Shown here in pieces: positions 1-5,275 of a DNA stretch of 6,157 nt (position 1 is its first letter; each line of letters opens with the position of its first letter). The position numbers and the translations under genes are program-made. The notes under the pieces were generated by a model. It was given only the letters and a program-made list of their open reading frames with translations, searched no databases and was not told where the DNA came from. This DNA comes from Paracoccaceae bacterium (GTDB taxonomy: Bacteria > Pseudomonadota > Alphaproteobacteria > Rhodobacterales > Rhodobacteraceae). The DNA lies in NCBI GenBank assembly GCA_015487255.1, contig WFQA01000081.1:1-6157 (forward strand). The letters run 5' to 3'.

Positions 1-467
1 TTGCGGCGGAAGAAATACGTTTCCACCTCAAGCTGCTGGATGTTCAGCTCGCCGGCGGCGATTTTATTATGCACCCATTGGTGGGAAGGATTAAAGCGCC
101 GCACATGGCCCGCCATTGCCACCATGCCGGTTTCCTGCTGCACCCGCACCAGCTCCTGGCTATCCGCAAGGTTATCCGCCATCGGAATTTCGATCAGCAC
201 ATGTTTGCCAGCGCGCATACAGGCGATCGCCTGTTTGGCATGCATCTGGGTCGGGGTCGACAGGATCACCGCATCCACGTCATCCCGCGCCAGGCTTTCT
301 GCCAAATCAACAGTTGCATGGGCAATGCCACGCGCCGCCGCAAAGGCCTCGATCGTTTCGCGGGTGCGGCCCACAACCGAGGTCACCTCGACCCCTTCGA
401 TATTACCGAGCGCGTCCAAATGCTTCATGCCAAATGCACCCGCCGCCCCTGCTACACAAATTTTCAT
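1..467 (-). CDS. ligC: 4-carboxy-2-hydroxymuconate-6-semialdehyde dehydrogenase LigC, N-terminal part (cut by window edge)
   Basis: Only the first 155 codons are present; the gene runs off the left edge. The product is a Gfo/Idh/MocA-fold dehydrogenase. The Rossmann nucleotide-binding loop GAAGAFG lies at residues 7-13, DDVDAVILSTPTQMH around 62-76, EIPMADN at 93-99 and GHVRRFNPSHQ at 120-130. The last three match what I remember of LigC from Sphingobium SYK-6. LigC oxidises the hemiacetal of 4-carboxy-2-hydroxymuconate semialdehyde to 2-pyrone-4,6-dicarboxylate with NAD(P)+, in the cytoplasm. The family's usual catalytic EKP motif reads EIP here, as I recall it does in LigC. The ATG at 467-465 is supported by GGAG, which overlaps the stop region of the upstream oxidoreductase gene. 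Only 5 nt separate the two genes, so they form one operon. The neighbouring ligI and galBCD genes fit this role. The family assignment is firm and the substrate is strongly implied by context. Confidence 0.88.
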   Translation of the reverse strand, partial: MKICVAGAAGAFGMKHLDALGNIEGVEVTSVVGRTRETIEAFAAARGIAHATVDLAESLARDDVDAVILSTPTQMHAKQAIACMRAGKHVLIEIPMADNLADSQELVRVQQETGMVAMAGHVRRFNPSHQWVHNKIAAGELNIQQLEVETYFFRR

Positions 468-472
468 CTCTC

Positions 473-1393
473 TCACTCCGCTTTGCTGGAAAAATCCAAT
501 AGCTCCAAAATACTGTCGGCCTGCGCCCTAAAGCCGGCTTCATCCATGTCATCCAGCCCCAAATCTCCGATCATCTGCTGCCATCCGGCGGATGCTTCCG
601 ACATTGTGTTATTCAGGCCCAGTTGCGCAACCGTAAGGGCGGCCTCGCGCATTTCGGCAGCCCGGCGCGGCCCGTGTTTTATCATGCGCTCCAGCATATA
701 TTCCAGCCGCTGCCCCCAGCCAAAGGTGGGGAAGGATTTTTCCAGCGAGGCCAGCACTTCCTCCTTCACCCCGGCTTTGCGTGCTGATAAAAAACACTCC
801 GCCACCAGCGCTTCCATGCCCTTAAACATCACCGACCTTATCAGCTTGATCGTTGCCGCCGCGCCGATTTCTTGCGAAACCACCCGCGCGCACATGCCAA
901 GCGCTTCCATAACCTCCAGCGCCTCGTCAGCCTGCTCGCAACTGATCAAAACCGGTGTTTTGTGCTGCGCCGGTTCAATCGGGCCCATAATGGCGACATC
1001 GACATAGCAGCCTCCGGCGCGGTTTATTATCGCCGCTGCCTGCTTTTTGGTGTCAGGCGCGCAGGAATTGCAATCAAAGTAGAAACAGCCTTGGCCGATC
1101 CCTTTTGCAGCGCGGCGCGCGGCGTCAACCGCCTGATCTGCGGTCACCACTGAAAACACCAGCCTTGCGCCTTTTACGCTCTCAGCGGCACGCTCGAACC
1201 CTTCTATATTGGCACGTTTGAAATCTGCCAGCTTTTGCTGCCGTGCCTCTGATCCAAGTGTGGTCTTGAGGTCAAACGCCCGCATCTCCACGCTGTGCTC
1301 TTTAGCAAGCCCTTTGGCAATGGCGGCGCCGGCCTCACCAAATCCGATAAAGCCGATCGCGCCGGTAAACGGGGGTTTTTTTGCCTCAGGCAT
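473..1393 (-). CDS. NAD(P)-dependent oxidoreductase, 6-phosphogluconate dehydrogenase-type NAD-binding domain plus DUF1932 domain
   Basis: The 306-residue product resembles the beta-hydroxyacid dehydrogenase superfamily. A Rossmann start GFIGFGEAGAAIAKGL lies at residues 14-29. DCNSCAPDTK at 107-116 resembles the superfamily's D-x-N/S-x-x-P substrate loop. Then GAAATIKLIRS at 177-187 places Lys183 where the catalytic lysine normally sits, followed by KGMEALVAE (191-199). The C-terminal half, from about residue 185, is all-helical and matches the DUF1932 pattern (putative C-terminal domain of phosphogluconate dehydrogenase-like proteins). The usual Asn after the catalytic Lys is absent (LIRS instead of L-x-N-N). 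The gene lies 5 nt upstream of ligC and is probably co-transcribed with it. No step of the known protocatechuate 4,5-cleavage route needs it, so its substrate is unknown; an oxidation or reduction of a hydroxy- or oxo-acid is a guess. The ATG at 1393 is the first in-frame start after a TAG. Confidence 0.82.
   Translation of the reverse strand: MPEAKKPPFTGAIGFIGFGEAGAAIAKGLAKEHSVEMRAFDLKTTLGSEARQQKLADFKRANIEGFERAAESVKGARLVFSVVTADQAVDAARRAAKGIGQGCFYFDCNSCAPDTKKQAAAIINRAGGCYVDVAIMGPIEPAQHKTPVLISCEQADEALEVMEALGMCARVVSQEIGAAATIKLIRSVMFKGMEALVAECFLSARKAGVKEEVLASLEKSFPTFGWGQRLEYMLERMIKHGPRRAAEMREAALTVAQLGLNNTMSEASAGWQQMIGDLGLDDMDEAGFRAQADSILELLDFSSKAE
476..479 (-). promoter_or_regulatory. Ribosome binding site for ligC
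   Basis: On the minus strand GGAG lies 8 nt before the ligC ATG and abuts the TGA stop (475-473) of the upstream gene. Ribosomes finishing that gene would therefore sit on the ligC start, which suggests translational coupling. It fixes the ligC start. Confidence 0.6.
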
Positions 1394-1469
1394 GGGCCAA
1401 TCCGGATGCTCCTTAGTTGGGCCTTGCTAGCACAGGTTTTGGCGGAAAAATAATAAAATGACCCCCCGA

Positions 1470-1490
1470 CCTATTCATTTTTCAAATAGG
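1470..1490 (-). promoter_or_regulatory. Candidate LysR-type operator upstream of the oxidoreductase-ligC operon
   Basis: A 21-nt element reads CCTATT-N9-AATAGG on either strand, a perfect 6-bp dyad. Centred on the dyad it contains the classical LysR-type T-N11-A arrangement (ATT...AAT). Read on the minus strand, its right half AAAATGAATAGG recurs as AAAATGGATAGG in the galB control region. It ends 76 nt before the oxidoreductase ATG and 7 nt after the regulator stop codon. A TATTAT hexamer on the minus strand at 1455-1450 could be the -10 element of a promoter it controls, but no good -35 is seen. The stem is too short and is not followed by an immediate T-run, so I prefer an operator to a terminator. 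Confidence 0.45.
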
Positions 1491-1496
1491 ATCGGC

Positions 1497-2702
1497 TTAA
1501 AAAACCGCACCCAGATCGCGCAGCAAGGATAGAAAAAGAGATTGCGTGGCGGTTGGTTGCCAGCCTTGCCGCAATGTGATGCCAATATCGCGATGCGTGT
1601 TCGGTATTTCAAAATCCAGCCGGCAAAACAGCCCCAGTTGCTCCACATGTTTCATCTGATGCGCCGATATTATTGCCAGCCGGTCACTCCCGACCAAAAG
1701 CCCCCTGACCAGCACCAACGAGCTGGTTTCAACAATATGGCGCGGGCAATCTCCCGCAAACATGGCCTCAAACAAGGCGCGCGTCGGGGTGCCTGCGCGC
1801 GGAACCGCCCAACCAAATTCCGACAGGTCTTTCAGCGACAGATCTGCCTGCCGTGCCAGCGGGTGCCCTGATCGGGCGGCAATGACCAGCGGGTCCTGAA
1901 ACAGAGGCTCCTGCACCACATCGCCAACCGGAAGGGATGAGCGCAGGGCACCGATCAACAGGTCTATCTCGCCATGCCGCAGCCCGTGCAGCAGGTCATC
2001 ATAAGGCCCGTCAATTACGCTGATATCCACGTTGGGCTGGCGCTCCAGCAGTGTATTGATCGCACGGGGTAAAATTTCGGCCCGCGCCAATGGCATGGTG
2101 CCGATTACAATACGCCCGCTATCAGCACCGCGCCAGGCCTTCAATTCATCCAATCCCTGCTCGAGTTCGGCAAATGCCAAGCGCGCAAAACGCGCCAGCT
2201 CTTTTGCTGGCGGGGTCAGCTCGATGCCCAGATTGATCCGGCTAAACATGGTTATGCCCGCCAGTTTTTCGAAGTCGCGCGCTGTGCGGTGCAATGATGG
2301 CTGGGATATGCCAACCGCACGGGCCGCCAGGGAAAAATTTCCCGCTTTGGCCACCGCGATCAAGGCCCGAAGCTGGGCCGAGGTCATGAGCCGGTCAAAC
2401 CGCCGAAAGCCCTGACCTTGCTTGCGCAGGCTCATTCTCAAAGCCACCTTTGCGCCGCTTTGGACCAAATCCAGCGCCCGCGCCACCCGATGAAGAAATA
2501 TCTCGCCCGGGGCATTCAAATACATCCCCCGACCGGCCCGGTCAAAAAGGGGGGTGCCAACAAGATGTTCCAGCTTGGACAGCGCCTGCGTAACCGCCGG
2601 CTGCGAAAGATGCACACGGTCTGCCGCCCGCGAAATGCTTTTTTGGGCCGCGATTTCGCGAAAGGCGCGCAAATGGCGTAAGTTCAGACGATAGGCTTGC
2701 AC
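1497..2702 (-). CDS. LysR-type transcriptional regulator with tandem DNA-binding domains, probable regulator of the cluster (GalR/LigR-like)
   Basis: The 401-residue product is about 100 residues longer than a normal LysR protein. Residues 8-66 form a complete LysR helix-turn-helix (SRAADRVHLSQPAVTQALSKLE at 24-45, then PLFDR). A second lies at 106-164 (LAARAVGISQPSLHRTARDFE at 125-145, then MFSR and LTPP). A helical stretch typical of the LysR linker helix follows (168-190). The effector-binding domain begins at GRIVIGT (196-202) and runs to the C-terminus. The likely inducer is a pathway compound such as protocatechuate, gallate or PDC, but nothing in the sequence identifies it. The gene is divergent from galBCD-ligI and sits between the two catabolic blocks, the usual place for a pathway activator. 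The start is GTG at 2702, preceded by GGAGGG at good spacing. Gallate clusters of pseudomonads carry a LysR activator GalR; orthology is inferred, so no symbol is given. Confidence 0.88.
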   Translation of the reverse strand: MQAYRLNLRHLRAFREIAAQKSISRAADRVHLSQPAVTQALSKLEHLVGTPLFDRAGRGMYLNAPGEIFLHRVARALDLVQSGAKVALRMSLRKQGQGFRRFDRLMTSAQLRALIAVAKAGNFSLAARAVGISQPSLHRTARDFEKLAGITMFSRINLGIELTPPAKELARFARLAFAELEQGLDELKAWRGADSGRIVIGTMPLARAEILPRAINTLLERQPNVDISVIDGPYDDLLHGLRHGEIDLLIGALRSSLPVGDVVQEPLFQDPLVIAARSGHPLARQADLSLKDLSEFGWAVPRAGTPTRALFEAMFAGDCPRHIVETSSLVLVRGLLVGSDRLAIISAHQMKHVEQLGLFCRLDFEIPNTHRDIGITLRQGWQPTATQSLFLSLLRDLGAVF

Positions 2703-2706
2703 GGTG

Positions 2707-2712
2707 CCCTCC
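2707..2712 (-). promoter_or_regulatory. Ribosome binding site supporting the GTG start of the LysR-type regulator
   Basis: On the minus strand GGAGGG lies 4 nt before the GTG start codon (the GGAG part is 6 nt away). The sequence upstream of this point has no better start, so this site decides the non-ATG start. Confidence 0.6.
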
Positions 2713-2729
2713 AGGGAAAATACTTAACC

Positions 2730-2758
2730 ACTATAGTAAAATCTTATGAAAATGGATA
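2730..2758 (-). promoter_or_regulatory. Candidate promoter of the LysR-type regulator gene
   Basis: On the minus strand TATAGT (2735-2730) matches the -10 consensus at 5 of 6 positions. A weak -35-like TATCCA (2758-2753) lies 17 bp upstream. The predicted transcript would start near 2723 and leave a leader of about 20 nt with the GGAGGG ribosome site. The -35 part lies inside the candidate operator at 2740-2760, the typical arrangement for autorepression by a LysR protein. This rests on pattern matching only. Confidence 0.35.
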
Positions 2759-2760
2759 GG
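2740..2760 (+). promoter_or_regulatory. Candidate LysR-type operator in the divergent control region upstream of galB
   Basis: The 12-nt core AAAATGGATAGG (2749-2760) matches AAAATGAATAGG of the element at 1470-1490 at 11 of 12 positions. It has the same orientation relative to the downstream catabolic gene, and its distance to the start codon (64 nt) is similar to the other element's (76 nt). The T and A of T-N11-A are at the corresponding positions, but the left half (around CTTAT) matches the right half poorly, so the dyad is imperfect. It overlaps the putative regulator promoter on the other strand. Confidence 0.42.
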
Positions 2761-2805
2761 CTTTGAAGTGGCTTTTTTTTTGGTTTTGGTCAACGATCAG
2801 TGCAA

Positions 2806-2816
2806 CTATTCCATAG
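2806..2816. promoter_or_regulatory. Short perfect dyad CTAT-TCC-ATAG just before galB
   Basis: A perfect 4-bp inverted repeat with a 3-nt spacer ends 8 nt before the galB ATG. It shares the CTAT/ATAG half-sites with the ACTATAGT palindrome at 2730-2737 and with the two longer candidate operators. It could be an accessory regulator half-site or part of the galB promoter region. The AGGG at 2815-2818, overlapping its right end, is the only Shine-Dalgarno-like sequence for galB. The dyad is short enough to arise by chance. Confidence 0.25.
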
Positions 2817-2824
2817 GGTAAAAA

Positions 2825-3559
2825 ATGACACAGAAGAAAACAGCTTTGGTGATTAGTGCCCATGCGGCGGATTTCGTCTGGCGGGCTGGCGGGGCGATTG
2901 CCCTGCATCAGAAGCTTGGGTTTGAGGTCACGGTTTGCTGCCTGTCATACGGCGAGCGTGGCGAGAGTGCCAAGCTGTGGAAAGCCGGGGATACCGATAT
3001 CGAGGCGGTGAAGGTCGCGCGGCGCAAGGAAGCCGAAGCCGCGGCGCAGGCTTTGGATGTGCACGATATCCAGTTTTTCGATCTCGGGGATTATCCGTTG
3101 GAAATGGGGCGCGACGCCAAATTCCGGCTGGTGGACCTGATCCGCGCCGTGCAGCCCCGTTTTATGATGAGCCACTCGCATTATGACCCCTATAACACCG
3201 ACCACGCCTATGCCACCAAAGTGGCGATGGAGTGCCGGATGATCGCGCAGGCCTGGGGGCACAAGCCGGGTGAGCAGGTGCTGGGCGCGCCGCAACTTTA
3301 CCTGTTTGAGCCACACCAGAGCGAGCAAATGCAATGGAAGCCGGACACGTTTCTGGACATCACCGAGGTGTGGGACAAAAAGCGCGCGGCGATTGAATCC
3401 ATGCAGGGGCAGGAGCACCTGTGGCAGTTTTATACCAATTTGGCCGAGAACCGGGGCAACCATTTCAGGCGCAATTCCGGTGGCCAGGCGGGTGGGCGGC
3501 CAGCGCGCTATGCCGAGGGGTTTCAGAGCGTTTATCCGCGCACGGTGGATGAATTATGA
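2825..3559 (+). CDS. galB: 4-oxalomesaconate hydratase GalB (PIG-L/LmbE fold)
   Basis: The 244-residue product hydrates the enol form of 4-oxalomesaconate to 4-carboxy-4-hydroxy-2-oxoadipate, a cytoplasmic metal-dependent step. The N-terminus VISAHAADFVWRAGGAIA (9-26) is the PIG-L metal motif AHPDDE in altered form. His13 and Asp16 sit at ligand positions, the Asp used as base by deacetylases is Ala15, and the Glu is Phe17. A second conserved block, MSHSHYDPYNTDHAYA (115-130), supplies His127 as probable third ligand. EPHQSEQ (162-168) follows and the C-terminus is GGRPARYAEGFQSVYPR. This pattern is that of GalB from the Pseudomonas putida gallate cluster rather than of the sugar deacetylases, and the galC-galD neighbours agree. 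The ATG at 2825 has only a weak AGGG upstream. It is the first gene of the rightward operon and overlaps galC by 4 nt (ATGA). Confidence 0.92.
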   Translation: MTQKKTALVISAHAADFVWRAGGAIALHQKLGFEVTVCCLSYGERGESAKLWKAGDTDIEAVKVARRKEAEAAAQALDVHDIQFFDLGDYPLEMGRDAKFRLVDLIRAVQPRFMMSHSHYDPYNTDHAYATKVAMECRMIAQAWGHKPGEQVLGAPQLYLFEPHQSEQMQWKPDTFLDITEVWDKKRAAIESMQGQEHLWQFYTNLAENRGNHFRRNSGGQAGGRPARYAEGFQSVYPRTVDEL

Positions 3560-4227
3560 GCGTGGTGGTGCAGGATATTCAGCGCGCCGCGCCAGAGGTG
3601 GTGAAGGCGCTTGGCCTGTGCGGTGTGGCCACGGTGCATGAGGCGATGGGGCGCGCGGGGCTGATGGCCCCAAATATGCGGCCCATTCAGCAGGGCGCAC
3701 GGCTGGCGGCTTCGGCGGTTACCATCTCGGCCCCGCCAGGGGATAACTGGATGCTGCATGTGGCGATTGAGCAAGTGCAGGAGGGCGATGTGCTGGTGCT
3801 GGCCCCGACCTCGCCTTGCTCGGATGGCTATTTTGGCGACTTACTGGCGACATCCGCGATGGCGCGGGGCTGCCTTGGGCTGGTGATTGACGCGGGCGTG
3901 CGCGATGTGGCGGAGTTGCGGGAAATGGGGTTTGCGGTGTGGTCAACTGCGATTTCGGCGCAAGGCACGGTGAAGGAAACGCCGGGTTCGGTGAATGTGC
4001 CGATTGTATGCGCGGGAGCTGTGGTGAACCCGGGCGATGTGATTGTGGCGGATGATGACGGGGTGTGTGTGGTGCCTGTGGCCAAGGCCGGGGCGGTGCT
4101 GAAAGAAGCACAGGCGCGGATGGCGGCGGAAGAAGCCAAGCGGGTGCGGTTTGCGGCCGGAGAGCTGGGCTTGGATATGTATGACATGCGCAAAAGCCTG
4201 GCAAAAAAGGGGTTAAAATATGAATAA
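3556..4227 (+). CDS. galC: 4-carboxy-4-hydroxy-2-oxoadipate aldolase GalC/LigK (RraA-like fold)
   Basis: The 223-residue product cleaves 4-carboxy-4-hydroxy-2-oxoadipate to pyruvate and oxaloacetate; enzymes of this class also tend to act on 4-hydroxy-4-methyl-2-oxoglutarate and to decarboxylate oxaloacetate. It has the RraA-like fold of class II HMG/CHA aldolases: GVATVHEAMGR near 23-33, GDLLATSAMARG (94-105) and VIDAGVRD (110-117). Arg116-Asp117 are the conserved substrate- and divalent-metal-binding pair of the family. VVNPGDVIVADDDGVCVVP (156-174) closes the domain, and a long C-terminal helical tail reaches KKGLKYE. The length is normal for the family. The start ATG overlaps the galB stop as ATGA, so translation is probably coupled; the nearby GGTGG is a poor ribosome site. 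The gene could equally be named ligK; galC is used because it sits between galB and galD. Confidence 0.93.
   Translation: MSVVVQDIQRAAPEVVKALGLCGVATVHEAMGRAGLMAPNMRPIQQGARLAASAVTISAPPGDNWMLHVAIEQVQEGDVLVLAPTSPCSDGYFGDLLATSAMARGCLGLVIDAGVRDVAELREMGFAVWSTAISAQGTVKETPGSVNVPIVCAGAVVNPGDVIVADDDGVCVVPVAKAGAVLKEAQARMAAEEAKRVRFAAGELGLDMYDMRKSLAKKGLKYE
4207..4212 (+). promoter_or_regulatory. Ribosome binding site for galD inside galC
   Basis: AAGGGG lies within the last codons of galC, 7 nt before the galD ATG at 4220. It supports that start and the 8-nt galC-galD overlap. Confidence 0.55.
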
Positions 4228-5275
4228 CGGAATTCCATGTATGTGGATGCGCGGCGGCACGTCTAAAGGCGGGTATTTTCTTGCGGAGGATCTTCCGGCA
4301 GACACCGCCGCACGGGACCGTTTTTTGCTGGCCGCCATGGGGTCGCCCGATATACGCCAGATTGATGGCATGGGCGGCGCGGACCCGCTGACCTCAAAAG
4401 TGGCTGTAGTGCAAAAATCCGCGCGCAACGGTGTGGATGTGGACTATCTGTTTTTGCAGGTGGCGGTCGATCAGCCAATCGTCAGCGATTCCCAAAATTG
4501 TGGTAATATTCTGGCCGGCGTTGGCCCCTTTGCCATTGAGCGCGGCTTGGTAAGCGTGACGGGCGAGCAAACGCCCGTGGTTATCTATATGAAAAACACC
4601 GGCCAAACCGCCACGGCGCTGGTCGAAACGCCAGACGGGCAGGTCAGCTATGAAGGAACCGCCCGTATTGACGGGGTGCCGGGCACGGCCAGCCCTGTCG
4701 AGATTATATTTGAGGACAATGCCGGCGCCACCTGCGGGGCTTTGCTGCCAAGCGGTAATGTGGTCGATATCATTGATGGCATTGAAGTAACCCTGATTGA
4801 TAACGGCATGCCCGGCGTGGTGATGCGCGCCAGCGATATGGGGATCACCGGCCGTGAGAGCCGCGACGAGCTGGACGCGGATTCCGCCCTTAAAGCCCGA
4901 ATCGAAAGCATCCGCTTGCAGGCCGGACAGTTGATGGGCTTGGGAGATGTCAGCAAAATGCCGATACCGAAAATGACCATGGTCAGCCCGCCTATTGAGG
5001 GAGGCTGCATTTCTACCCGCACCTTTATTCCGCACCGCTGCCATTCTTCTATTGGCGTGCTTGGTGCGGTGAGCGTGGCCAGCACCTGCCTGCTTGAAGG
5101 CTCGGTTGCGGCTTCAATGGCGGTTATTCCGGAAGGCCCACAGAAACGCATGAGTATCGAACACCCGATCGGAGAAACCACCATCATCGCCCGGCTTGAT
5201 GATCAGGGCGAGGTGGCAAGTGCCGGTGTGGTGCGCACCGCCCGCAAGCTGTTTGACGGGACGCTTTATGGATGA
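4220..5275 (+). CDS. galD: 4-oxalomesaconate tautomerase GalD (PrpF family)
   Basis: The 351-residue product belongs to the PrpF family, a diaminopimelate-epimerase-like two-domain fold. GalD converts the keto form of 4-oxalomesaconate, made by LigI, to the enol form used by GalB. Recognisable family blocks are MWMRGGTSKGGYF (8-20), DGMGGADPLTSKVAVV (49-64), the NCGN loop (93-96) with Cys94 at the position of the family's active-site cysteine, and the C-terminal RTARKLFDG (about 340-348). The length is normal. PrpF itself isomerises aconitate in the methylcitrate cycle, but no prpC or acnD is nearby and the galB-galC-ligI context favours GalD. The ATG at 4220 overlaps galC by 8 nt with a good AAGGGG upstream, and the 3' end overlaps ligI by 8 nt. 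Confidence 0.92.
   Translation: MNNGIPCMWMRGGTSKGGYFLAEDLPADTAARDRFLLAAMGSPDIRQIDGMGGADPLTSKVAVVQKSARNGVDVDYLFLQVAVDQPIVSDSQNCGNILAGVGPFAIERGLVSVTGEQTPVVIYMKNTGQTATALVETPDGQVSYEGTARIDGVPGTASPVEIIFEDNAGATCGALLPSGNVVDIIDGIEVTLIDNGMPGVVMRASDMGITGRESRDELDADSALKARIESIRLQAGQLMGLGDVSKMPIPKMTMVSPPIEGGCISTRTFIPHRCHSSIGVLGAVSVASTCLLEGSVAASMAVIPEGPQKRMSIEHPIGETTIIARLDDQGEVASAGVVRTARKLFDGTLYG

Noticed and set aside
69..1007. Long plus-strand open frame of 312 codons opposite ligC and the oxidoreductase gene
   Set aside because: The translation has no recognisable domain and spans the junction of two well-supported minus-strand genes. It is an antisense shadow in GC-rich DNA.
1470..1490. Reading the CCTATT-N9-AATAGG dyad as a rho-independent terminator for the regulator gene
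   Set aside because: The stem is only 6 bp and AT-rich, and the sequence after it on the minus strand is a G-run, not a T-run. The T-N11-A pattern and the second copy of the core favour an operator.
3556..4227. Calling this gene rraA (regulator of RNase E) or a menaquinone methyltransferase, old names for this fold
   Set aside because: The Arg-Asp active-site pair, the GDLLA block and the longer C-terminal tail, together with the operon context, fit the CHA aldolase.
4394..5187. Several minus-strand open frames of 179-216 codons inside galD
   Set aside because: They lie entirely opposite a confidently identified gene, overlap each other in different frames and show no family motifs.
5196..5267. 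Extension of ligI 24 codons upstream to the ATG at 5196
   Set aside because: It would overlap galD by 80 nt. The extra residues match the galD reading shifted by one base, and family members start close to the MDDLKHF position.
4220..5275. Calling this gene prpF (aconitate isomerase of the methylcitrate cycle)
   Set aside because: The fold is the same, but the flanking galB, galC and ligI genes and the absence of propionate genes point to 4-oxalomesaconate tautomerase.
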